Positions 16,501-22,773 of a stretch of DNA of 36,764 nt are shown here, piece by piece. The notes under the pieces are model-generated. The model was not told the DNA's origin, made no database searches, and saw nothing but the letters and a program-made list of their open reading frames with translations. The position numbers and the translations under genes are program-made. The DNA is from Candidatus Poribacteria bacterium. GTDB lineage: Bacteria > Poribacteria > DTPJ01 > WJIO01. Where the stretch lies: NCBI GenBank assembly GCA_014730235.1, contig WJIO01000288.1, forward strand, positions 1 to 36,764. The letters run 5' to 3'. Numbering within the stretch: the first letter of the stretch is position 1; each line of letters opens with the position of its first letter.

Positions 16501-17567
16501 CGTCAGTGGATATTTCAAATATCATGGAAAGTCTTAACAGACTACAATCTTTAATTGCTGAGATCAGACCGAATTTGAGTTCAAAAGAGGGTTTGGAACA
16601 TTTCCTGAAGATTATACCAACCAAACTTTCACCCAATGATGATATATCAAATTTGATGAAACATCTGAAAGCTGTAAAGGTATTTATTGACGAACAGGCC
16701 CAAAACCTTCTTGCCATAAGAAACTACATATTAAGTCCACAGCTTGTAATACCCGAAAGAAAAGAATATTTGGAACTGCGATCATTAAAGAGCAAGGTAG
16801 AGATGCTGATGAAAGTGGATGAAAAATTTATCTTTGGAGATGGTATGGATAAGCTTCAGGGAGCTTTTAAACGCTTCAAAGATGCTTTTACAGCTCGATA
16901 TGCCCAGGAACATAAATCTATCAATGATTCAGTTGATTCCTATAACCTTGAACAGATTAAAAACTCCGACATCTACCAGATATTATCCCAGTTCAGCAAA
17001 ATATCTATGGTTTCAGTACCAAACGATATGGTTAAAATTGGCAAGCTTATTGATAATGAATCCAGAAGATCATGCAATCGGGCAGTTCATGAAGAACTTA
17101 GTCAGTTTCCCATCTGCCAGTGTGGATTTAAGCTTGGAACAGAGCATAAATCTATAAGTGGTTCGAATCTTGCTGAAATGGTAGAATCCGGAATCAGGCA
17201 ATATGTATCATCTTTACAGGAACCACCCTACGGGGAACAGATAGAGGACTATATGACAAAAATGCAGCAGCTTGATCAAAAGATACCCCAGAAGGAACTG
17301 ACGGGCATGTTACGTCTGGATCCTGAGTTACCCATTGATGATCTGAAAGATGAACTGGCCAGGGTTCTCACTCCCACAGCCATACAACATATAAATAGGG
17401 CTTTAGAGGGGGATATTGTCATCGTAAAACGGAATATATCTGAATTATATCAGGATCTTATTGATAGAAAATACCCCAAGGCCAAGGTCCGGGAGATAAT
17501 CAACAGGTGGATGGACGGTGATCAGCATCTCCCGGATGACGTTTACATTATGATTGAAGAAGAATGA
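13530..17567 (+). CDS. BrxC/PglY-like giant ATPase (DUF6079 family)
   Basis: 1345 residues from ATG 13530, numbered here from an in-frame GTG at 13521 whose Shine-Dalgarno would abut it; AGGAAA at 13516-13521 fits the ATG better. N-terminal AAA-type ATPase: Walker A GNFGSGKS (74-81), Walker B VVLMDE (248-253), a sensor-like WIVGALQEAIE near 290, and an Arg-rich KIKDRYQRN/LIDRRLIRKK segment. A long helical, probably coiled-coil remainder follows, with one CxC (ICQCGF) near residue 1195. Length and N-terminal motifs fit DUF6079 proteins, which serve as BrxC/PglY in BREX phage-exclusion systems. In BREX these ATPases work with a PglX methyltransferase and PglZ; none is encoded here. Both ATPase motifs look intact, so it is unlikely to be a dead relic. 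Confidence 0.72.
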   Translation: MPKIKDIIEVPPVKTVIELSTVRDSEGETPEELNQLLDTFVITDDIERNLKIILDRISNYPYQGMGFFLTGNFGSGKSHFLSVISLLLQYPWAWEHVVSQSEAIQQYGDNIKERRYLVVQIPLLEYRKTDSLEDIFWKSIEETMASSKYRIFAPLAQSSYFLEQFEKYIIPAHSRELNKFIQGKLSSKYTWGTIRQESVEDAILFAQEFLKLNATNIPFRLTLERQKTWNRLMVIMKQNELSGLVVLMDELSEFLKSKPDNKALNEDTRFLQFIGEKSTHAPVWIVGALQEAIERTGDISQVTFNKIKDRYQRNLELSTRHIRELIDRRLIRKKGAESISVIKEAYGILKSGFSHLKISEDDFLQIYPVHPETLELLDVNTNFFSQRRGVVDFIHYQVKGDPIRQIQGMMDDEYTQLLTPDKIFDHFSFRIREMVDISQYYQIYRDYFEKRILRIFDDKTDQEYALKLVKILILLKVSPVSETRTVRQLADMVLYNCTDLGGDLNYEYIQEQILGTLRTKASYIKVNQGDDPLSDVYYIDLESKTTDIIEHKKRDILLSLTESDQRVLDTAFDQLVYGPLPLAHLRGIYSERKNISWENTPRSGMAKLQNLTEISESEIEDTIQRLRTSEDDFVLYLGIPFDIAKQREHFRNILNSYNERFINGLVYWLPEEINNTEKIQILKDFYAQHEIFAEYSSDGSKSGIELRENLKRSMEEMVLQVRDVIEGAYFSGKVYTTQGEITGLELTDSKTQNFNTTLARIIREPIRTLYPDHISPQVEISTRRLISDLIDDFVRPGRTDDITAPHARYLRTSIEGIAVPLGLARKRDNGYDLDVDVNKNPLLARIAEIIPQAENTGSNSGSNLVEYKWVYQQLRKSEYGIIGPVFELFIASLMRKGQLIGYKGGIPVNISQVGFPLSNYVQQIGQGQLINGDLRWQLASVSEALLGEKLQDYDVTKQEEIWARLCDLREKTIRGIANIRQELEVLHDRMPSVDISNIMESLNRLQSLIAEIRPNLSSKEGLEHFLKIIPTKLSPNDDISNLMKHLKAVKVFIDEQAQNLLAIRNYILSPQLVIPERKEYLELRSLKSKVEMLMKVDEKFIFGDGMDKLQGAFKRFKDAFTARYAQEHKSINDSVDSYNLEQIKNSDIYQILSQFSKISMVSVPNDMVKIGKLIDNESRRSCNRAVHEELSQFPICQCGFKLGTEHKSISGSNLAEMVESGIRQYVSSLQEPPYGEQIEDYMTKMQQLDQKIPQKELTGMLRLDPELPIDDLKDELARVLTPTAIQHINRALEGDIVIVKRNISELYQDLIDRKYPKAKVREIINRWMDGDQHLPDDVYIMIEEE

Positions 17568-17607
17568 ATATCCTATTCTGTCATTTCTGCAAAAGCAGGA
17601 AGGTTTT

Positions 17608-17633
17608 ATAGGGCACGTTGGTTAGTGCCCTAT
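17608..17633 (+). terminator. Hairpin between convergent brxC-like and GH172 genes
   Basis: Arms ATAGGGCAC (17608-17616) and GTGCCCTAT (17625-17633) with an 8-base loop, 40 bases after the BrxC-like stop. No clear T-run follows on either strand. A degenerate copy of the family core (CATTTCTGCAAAAGCAGGAA, 17582-17601) lies just before it. It may act as a bidirectional terminator. Confidence 0.5.
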
Positions 17634-17654
17634 ACTCAATATAATTTTCTGCCT

Positions 17655-18731
17655 TTAGTATAAAGGCTCATTAGGTCTTGGAAGTCTGTCTTCCACAGTC
17701 AGAAGCTCAGATCCTGAAGCTTTTGGTTCAGATAGATAATAATAAGCTGTGCTGGAATAGTCGTTGCTGAGTTTATTGGCGTGACCATGCTCGATACTAA
17801 CCAGTATGCTTTTGCGGAATCTTATGGGATCTTCAATGTGATACCTGTAAACGGAATTTTTTCCCTTCCAACGCCAGTCGTTTGTTCCACTATATAAAAT
17901 AATACCATGATAAGGGGCATTATACTCCTGGGTGGGACAGTAGGCACAATGATACCAGTCCTCTGTACCTGTGCCATGAAGGGAAGGAGGCCATTCCTCA
18001 CCGTCAATGAATATCATGTCATCACCTTCACCGTACCAGTCGTTGGGATTTCTCTGGAAGCAGTCTATATCAAGATGAGCGCCGCAGTATATACCATTAC
18101 CTTCGGCTTTTAGCATGACGTAATTGTCTTTACCGCCTATATTCCTTATTCTTTCATCTTTCCATATCTGGTCGCGCTTCAGATTTTCTTCATAAGCCCA
18201 TCCTTCGGTATTGGCTTCTCTGTGCCACTGGGTATGGAAATAGGCGTGATCGGCAACGGTAGATTCATCTGGATACAATTCATAATCCACATAGAAATAA
18301 TGGGCATAAGCTTCGGTACCCTGGTTTTCTACCTCAACTACTGCCTTTTTCTTAAAAGGCATAGGCCACCAGGAGTTAAATCCTTTACCATTCTGTGGAC
18401 TCATCTGAAGCGGCAGGCTTATAAAATTCTTCCTCATACCATGACCCAATCCGAAGAAATCGCCAATAGGTGCTTCCACACTGGCATCGGTCATGCCATC
18501 CCAGTAAAACCTCAGTATTATTCGCCGGGTATAATCTTCATTTGGTATACCAAGGGTCATCCAGATATGCTTGATACTGCCCGGAGCGTTGATTTCTGCC
18601 AATACTTTTTTTTCGCCGGGATTAATCCGCCACGCATCACCGTTTCCGCCGCTGGTATCATAGCTGGAAATTCGGTGGGATGTATAATCTCTAAGTAAAG
18701 GTAATCCGCAAAGACTGGTCATTCCAATCAT
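17655..18731 (-). CDS. Glycoside hydrolase family 172 / DUF2961 protein
   Basis: 358 residues. DUF2961 motifs: ISSYDTSGGNGDAW, GSIKHIWMTL, LRFYWDGM, APIGDFFGLGHG, FNSWWPMPF, VENQGTEAYAHYFYVDYELY, GTGTEDWYHCAYCP. Known GH172 enzymes act on fructofuranosyl or arabinofuranosyl linkages, and the conserved acidic residues of the double jelly roll appear kept. No signal peptide is visible, so it may be cytoplasmic. The start ATG at 18731 is preferred over an upstream ATG at 18755 because AAGGAG (complement of 18741-18746) lies 9 bases before it. No other glycosidase is adjacent. Confidence 0.85.
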   Translation of the reverse strand: MIGMTSLCGLPLLRDYTSHRISSYDTSGGNGDAWRINPGEKKVLAEINAPGSIKHIWMTLGIPNEDYTRRIILRFYWDGMTDASVEAPIGDFFGLGHGMRKNFISLPLQMSPQNGKGFNSWWPMPFKKKAVVEVENQGTEAYAHYFYVDYELYPDESTVADHAYFHTQWHREANTEGWAYEENLKRDQIWKDERIRNIGGKDNYVMLKAEGNGIYCGAHLDIDCFQRNPNDWYGEGDDMIFIDGEEWPPSLHGTGTEDWYHCAYCPTQEYNAPYHGIILYSGTNDWRWKGKNSVYRYHIEDPIRFRKSILVSIEHGHANKLSNDYSSTAYYYLSEPKASGSELLTVEDRLPRPNEPLY

Positions 18732-18807
18732 TTTTTGTGTCTCCTTAAAAAACATTACAGGGACAGTAACTCCCCTATCTATACTCTAGTAAATAAAAAC
18801 AACCAGA

Positions 18808-18836
18808 AGTCTAACATTTTATGAAACACAGGTCAA
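18808..18836 (-). promoter_or_regulatory. Candidate promoter for GH172 gene
   Basis: On the minus strand TTGACC (18836-18831) and TAGACT (18813-18808) are 17 bases apart and about 75 bases ahead of the chosen start. The -10 is a weak match. Confidence 0.45.
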
Positions 18837-18862
18837 TGCTTTGTTTTACCTATACTGCAATA

Positions 18863-19084
18863 CTAATTTACTTCGGAATTTTCTAATGGACGGGTAACAT
18901 CCTTTGATTCAAACCATTCTAAGACTTCACTTTTTCTGTATCTGTAGTTTCTTCCTATTCTTTTTACCGGTAATCCCTGGGTCTCTATCCAGCGATATAA
19001 TGCTGGTCTACTTACCGATAAAAGCTTCATTACCTGTTCAGTTGACAAAATTTCATCTTCATTATTCCAGTTAAGATCTTTCAA
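18863..19084 (-). CDS. Small HTH DNA-binding protein (excisionase/MerR-like HTH_17)
   Basis: About 73 residues. Winged-helix DNA-binding domain of the AlpA/excisionase type: LSTEQVMKLLSVSRPALYRW (helix-turn-helix), then GLPVKRIGRNYRYRKSEVLEWFES (wing and helix). I favour the TTG start at 19084 because GAGGTG lies 6 bases upstream; the in-frame GTG at 19093 is itself part of that site and would leave no ribosome site ahead of it. No integrase, relaxase or phage gene is nearby, so a transcription-factor role is more likely than an excisionase. A promoter and a perfect inverted repeat lie directly upstream, suggesting autoregulation. Confidence 0.8.
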   Translation of the reverse strand: MKDLNWNNEDEILSTEQVMKLLSVSRPALYRWIETQGLPVKRIGRNYRYRKSEVLEWFESKDVTRPLENSEVN

Positions 19085-19162
19085 CGGTTTCACCTCAAAA
19101 ATAGTTTAATACCTGAAGGATAGGCTTTGCAGGATAAGTGTGGTTTAGAAATATCATCAATT

Positions 19163-19220
19163 AACCCTATGACAATTTTTGTCATAGGGTTATATTATAC
19201 TAATATTACCTAAATGTCAA
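19163..19220 (-). promoter_or_regulatory. Promoter with perfect inverted-repeat operator upstream of HTH gene
   Basis: On the minus strand TTGACA (19220-19215) is followed by an AT-rich -10 region: TAATAT at 19197-19192 gives 17-base spacing and TATAAT at 19199-19194 gives 15. Immediately after the -10, at the expected transcription start, is a perfect inverted repeat with 13-base arms (AACCCTATGACAA at 19163-19175, complement at 19179-19191, 3-base centre). A site in this position would block RNA polymerase when bound. The same sequence could also form an mRNA 5' hairpin. Confidence 0.65.
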
Positions 19221-19251
19221 GTATCTTTTTGGAATAATGAGTTAATTTACT

Positions 19252-19272
19252 ATCTATTCCTCTGGAATAGAT
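19252..19272. promoter_or_regulatory. Second inverted repeat upstream of HTH gene
   Basis: ATCTATTCC and its exact complement flank TCT. It lies about 32 bases upstream of the -35 box of the HTH promoter, a typical place for an activator site or secondary operator. No regulator is assigned. Confidence 0.4.
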
Positions 19273-19398
19273 AATTCAGTTAATCAAGATATTTATTATC
19301 CACTGTTTTTCTCAGGATTGAAACCGTTAGTCATCTAATTCAATGTTTTATTATAGAATTCTTCATTCCTGCGGAATTCTTATTCTTTGAATATTATT

Positions 19399-19517
19399 GG
19401 TTTTTCCGGGTTCAGTGTGGTAATAATTGAAAATGCTCTCAGCTTGTCATTCCTGCGAAAGCAGGAATGACAGCATAAAGAAGCCTCTTATCTTTACCAC
19501 ATTAAACCCGGAAGAAA
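19399..19517. repeat. MITE-like repeat, copy 5 (best short-form copy)
   Basis: About 119 bases that are almost wholly an inverted repeat. The left end GGTTTTTCCGGGTTCAGTG and right end CATTAAACCCGGAAGAAAC are complementary with few mismatches, and the centre CATTCCTGCGAAAGCAGG is the family core with a GAAA loop. It sits immediately after the stop of the secreted-protein gene at 19522. Confidence 0.88.
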
Positions 19518-19521
19518 CATA

Positions 19522-20232
19522 TTATTTAACTTCTGCCCAGGTTCCCATTACTTTCTCAACAGGTTCTACCGCAGCCGAAGCACCACCTAAGGTTATGGCA
19601 AACAAAGCCGGAACAGCGGCTGTATTCAAGGACACAAAATCAATGGTTTCAATACGCTTTCCCGGATTTGGATTTTCCCATTTTGTGGCTATTACTCCGC
19701 CTCTTGCAACGGTAACAGCCGTTTCCTCCCATATCCACGCAGAATTTTCATCAGAAAGAGGAGCGGGAACCTGATCCCAGTTGTCGGAGTTTACATCGCT
19801 TTCCATAAGCAGTTCTTCAAAGCTTCCATCATCGTAGTTAATAACAAATTTATAGCTTGGTACTCCTACGGCCTCCCAACCTGTCATGTGAACAAAATAT
19901 ACACTTTCGGCAGCCATGCCGATCTGGATACCTTCGACTTTCTCAGGATTATTGGCGGCATTAGTTCCAAAAACGTTAATAACTGCATCAACAATCTTAA
20001 AAGGAACTTCATCGCCGCCAGGGCCTTCAAATACATGTCCATCTTGCGCTATTTCCAGCAGTTCCTCCATGTCTGTATTACCCGGATCTCCTGTCCACCA
20101 GTTTGTATCCAATATCTTGGAGTTGGCATAGGGTTCCAGATCAACAAACACAAAATCCTCACCGTAAGCACAATTAAAAGAGATTATCATAATCAAGCCG
20201 ATGAAAATTGGAAACAGTCTAACACACCTCAT
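19522..20232 (-). CDS. Secreted protein of unknown function with shared C-terminal tail
   Basis: 236 residues. The signal peptide MRCVRLFPIFIGLIMIISFN is cleaved near CAYG. The rest is a predicted all-beta domain (DFVFVDLEPYANSKILD, WWTGDPGNTD, FKIVDAVINVFG, VYFVHMTGW, YKFVINYDDGS, IETIDFVSL), recalling a carbohydrate-binding-like beta-sandwich, but I recognise no named family. It does not have the LamG motifs, yet it ends in EKVMGTWAEVK, a variant of the tail on the LamG proteins. GAGGAGGT precedes the ATG with 6-base spacing. It is the last gene of an operon with LamG 4 (19-base gap) and the URO-D gene. Confidence 0.75.
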   Translation of the reverse strand: MRCVRLFPIFIGLIMIISFNCAYGEDFVFVDLEPYANSKILDTNWWTGDPGNTDMEELLEIAQDGHVFEGPGGDEVPFKIVDAVINVFGTNAANNPEKVEGIQIGMAAESVYFVHMTGWEAVGVPSYKFVINYDDGSFEELLMESDVNSDNWDQVPAPLSDENSAWIWEETAVTVARGGVIATKWENPNPGKRIETIDFVSLNTAAVPALFAITLGGASAAVEPVEKVMGTWAEVK

Positions 20233-20251
20233 TAAAATACCTCCTCATACA

Positions 20252-21058
20252 TTACCAAGTATTTTCCTTTATACTGGACCATGTTGTACTGAGTTTACCT
20301 GAAGGCTGCACCGGGGTGGATTGAGTTTCTTTAAAATTACGCACTTCAGCTTCAGATAAAGCTCTGTTTTTAAAAATAGCCAGTTCGTCCATAATGCCTA
20401 TAAACATATCATTCTGCCCGAAAGCTGTACTTCCCCAGAGCATCAAGGCATTATCATTAGCTGGCAAAGCAAAGGCAGGATCTTTCGAAGATGACTTTTT
20501 CACACCATCAATGTATAAGCTGGCCTCACCTGCTTCATCTCTGGTTATGGCAATATGAAACCATCTATCGGTTTCAAAGGCGGGATTATTGACAGCCAGG
20601 TCAGGTTGCCATCCTCCGTCTTTGTATACATGAAGCAGAAGTTCTCCGGTGCTTAACTTACCCAGGCGGCAGCCGCCGGGATTTTTGTCATCTGCACCTT
20701 TGTCAAAGAAAAACTGATGGCGTTCTCCGGTAATTTCGGTAAAATTTACCCACAGAAGAATGGAATATACCTCAGTAATATCCAGACTATCTGAATCCGC
20801 AACTTCCACATAATTTTCCGGGCTTCCGCTAATCATCAGACCATTGTCATATTTACCTTCCACAAGTTCATAAATTCCCTTTGCTGTGCCAAAATTTTCG
20901 TTACCGGAATAGTCTTCCAGTATATTACCATCCAGTTCATCGAATTTAAAATACAATACCAGTCCTTCTTCTTCTATTGCATAAGAAAAATTAAATATAC
21001 TAATAATAATAATTAATAACAGTGAAATAGGCATCAATTTGCTCAAAGCTACAAGCAT
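20252..21058 (-). CDS. Secreted LamG domain protein 4
   Basis: 268 residues from ATG 21058. An upstream in-frame TTG (21070) overlaps the GGAGG ribosome site and is rejected. Signal peptide LVALSKLMPISLLLIIIISI to about SYA, then a LamG domain: GLVLYFKFDELDGN, DYSGNENFGTA, YVEVADSDSLDI, ILLWVNFTE, RWFHIAITRDEAGEASLYID, MDELAIFKNRALSEAEV. Tail PSGKLSTTWSSIKENTW, four residues longer than in the others. It is the middle gene of the 22159-19522 operon, with gaps of about 20-35 bases on each side. Confidence 0.86.
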   Translation of the reverse strand: MLVALSKLMPISLLLIIIISIFNFSYAIEEEGLVLYFKFDELDGNILEDYSGNENFGTAKGIYELVEGKYDNGLMISGSPENYVEVADSDSLDITEVYSILLWVNFTEITGERHQFFFDKGADDKNPGGCRLGKLSTGELLLHVYKDGGWQPDLAVNNPAFETDRWFHIAITRDEAGEASLYIDGVKKSSSKDPAFALPANDNALMLWGSTAFGQNDMFIGIMDELAIFKNRALSEAEVRNFKETQSTPVQPSGKLSTTWSSIKENTW

Positions 21059-21091
21059 TATTACCTCCAAAACTAGTTTCTACCTGTCACC

Positions 21092-22159
21092 CTAATATTT
21101 GCCATATTTATGAGCGACATCATACATAGCTACTACATTTTCCGTAGGTGAATTATCCTGAAGAGAATGGGTCGGCGCAAAGCAATATCCACCACTGGGC
21201 ATCATAATGTCCAGTATATTACGACAGGCTTCTATTACCTCTTGAACTGTTCCGTTGGCTACAGGCCCGGCAGTGCTTATACAACCGTGAAAGGCCAATC
21301 TCCCGCCGAATGTTTTTTTCAGATATTCCGGCGACATATCTTTCGCTTCCGGTTGAAGGGTATCAACCACATGAATTCCCATCTCGATAAAATCCTCATA
21401 AGCCCAACTGCTGGAACCGCAGGAGTGCATCATGACATACACGTCATAGGCTTTGGCCAGATCGCAGAATTTCTGATAACGGGGACGAATATGTCTTCGG
21501 AATATATCAAGGCTAATCATGGGGCCGATCTGGGTTCCCAGATCCTCACCTATCCATATAAAGTCCACCATACCCTTGGATGCTTCCAGAACACGATGGG
21601 TTATTTCCAGTTGAATATTTATCCTGCGATCAGCCAGCAGAAGTCCTGCCGGATTATCGGTAATCAGGTCTACGAGGGTTTGTTCCATTGTTCTCAGCAT
21701 GCCGTTTCCGTTGATAATATCGCCATACCCTCCAGATCCATTAACGGCAAATTCCTGATTGCGTTTACAGGCATCAGCAACGCCGCTGAAATCATAATCA
21801 TCTGGTGATGGCATGGGCCATCCGGCTATCTCTTCTTCAGTGGCATTTTGCAGAGGAAAGTCACAGTAATCCCAGTATCCACCGCTTTCGTGTTCTATAT
21901 ATCTTCGATGTATACCCCAGTTATCTACAGCTACACCTCTTTCGGGAATATTCTCATGAAGTTTAGGTCCGCGATAAGCTGCACCCACACCTCGAAAGTC
22001 CACACCTAATACTCTCCGTAATCCCTCATTGTCATTAGGCTGCAAACCAAAATGTTTCTTTAATCTTCCATCAATACCCGGGTTTGCTGAATAATTAATA
22101 GGTACTCGATCCGGTTCCTGATTGGCAAATGTTGTTAATACTCTCTCTTTTGACGTCAT
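21092..22159 (-). CDS. Uroporphyrinogen decarboxylase (URO-D) family protein
   Basis: 355 residues. It begins with the URO-D family opening MTSKERVLTTFANQEPDRVP, has the usual IWIGEDLGTQIGPMISLDIF segment, and ends in the PSGGYCFAPTHSLQDNSPTENVVAMYD block with YGKY at the terminus. Many such proteins are not heme enzymes but corrinoid-dependent methyltransferases (MtaA/CmuA-like) acting in demethylation; HSCGSS at about 245 resembles the metal-binding HxCG of that group. It leads an operon with two secreted proteins. No corrinoid-binding protein is in the window, so the methyl-group source is unknown. The start is supported only by a weak AGAGAAAA site. Confidence 0.8.
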   Translation of the reverse strand: MTSKERVLTTFANQEPDRVPINYSANPGIDGRLKKHFGLQPNDNEGLRRVLGVDFRGVGAAYRGPKLHENIPERGVAVDNWGIHRRYIEHESGGYWDYCDFPLQNATEEEIAGWPMPSPDDYDFSGVADACKRNQEFAVNGSGGYGDIINGNGMLRTMEQTLVDLITDNPAGLLLADRRINIQLEITHRVLEASKGMVDFIWIGEDLGTQIGPMISLDIFRRHIRPRYQKFCDLAKAYDVYVMMHSCGSSSWAYEDFIEMGIHVVDTLQPEAKDMSPEYLKKTFGGRLAFHGCISTAGPVANGTVQEVIEACRNILDIMMPSGGYCFAPTHSLQDNSPTENVVAMYDVAHKYGKY

Positions 22160-22203
22160 AATTTTTCTCTTATTTGTTTAGATTTCAGATTCCAGATTAA
22201 TGA

Positions 22204-22220
22204 ATGTAAAATTTTTACAT
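22204..22220. promoter_or_regulatory. Short palindrome upstream of URO-D operon
   Basis: ATGTAAA and TTTACAT flank a 3-base centre about 45 bases before the URO-D start. It is a possible operator; no regulator is known. Confidence 0.3.
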
Positions 22221-22253
22221 AAAATCGCATATATGTCAATCATAAAACATTGT

Positions 22254-22440
22254 TGCCAAGTATAAAATTTATGTCTGCGAAAACTTTGGCTCTTCCAGCT
22301 TAAGTATGGCTATATTTGAAAATTCTCTCAGCTTGTCATCCCTGCGAAAGCAGGAATCCAGTAGAGTTCCATAAAGACGGTATTCCTGCCTTCGCAGGAA
22401 TAACATGCTTATAAAGTTTCTAATGATTACTAAACTTAAT
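22254..22440. repeat. MITE-like repeat, copy 6 (double hairpin, with extended flank)
   Basis: From left: the inverted extended flank (CAAGTATAAAATTTATGTC), the terminus GGCTCTTCCAGCTTAAG, the core CTTGTCATCCCTGCGAAAGC, CCAGTAGAGTTCCATAAAG, a second arm CCTTCGCAGGAAT, and a decayed right end near 22440. It occupies the divergent gap between the URO-D operon and the spondin gene. From 22441 to 22690 I see only AT-rich sequence and one fragment of the core (GTGTCATTCCTGCC at about 22602). Confidence 0.75.
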
Positions 22441-22691
22441 CATGAAAAGCCTGATTTTTATTACTGGCATTTTTCTTGCGATATAGCTATATAGTATGAT
22501 TTACTTTGATATTTCCGGAATATCATATGTCGTTTGTGCCTGGTGCTAAAAAATGATTTTTCAAGATTTAGTATGCAAATAATTTAAAAATCCCCCTAAT
22601 CGTGTCATTCCTGCCTGTATAAGAATTACATGTAAGGTGAATTCTTTGTATTATTTGTGATTTTTCTTCACTATCACAATCGATCCCGAAT

Positions 22692-22709
22692 AACCAAAAA
22701 TTTTTGGTT
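22692..22709. promoter_or_regulatory. Perfect 18-bp palindrome upstream of spondin gene
   Basis: AACCAAAAATTTTTGGTT is a perfect palindrome without a loop, 65 bases ahead of the ATG at 22774. This is a typical operator geometry. No regulator is assigned. Confidence 0.4.
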
Positions 22710-22773
22710 TTCAGCGAACACTGTTGTGTGTTATCCAACATGATATTAATAATTCACAGGAGGAAACATTACT

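Noticed and set aside
18863-19093. HTH protein as excisionase of an integrated element
   Set aside because: No integrase, att-like repeats or phage genes in the window; the nearest tRNA genes are 17 kb away.
19427-19774. Frames encoding SACHSC... peptides here and at 25823-26086
   Set aside because: They begin in copies of the palindromic repeat and run antisense to a real gene or through non-coding gaps; this is translation of a repeat.
21167-21808. 213-residue frame on the plus strand
   Set aside because: Antisense to the URO-D gene, with no ribosome site and no recognisable motifs.
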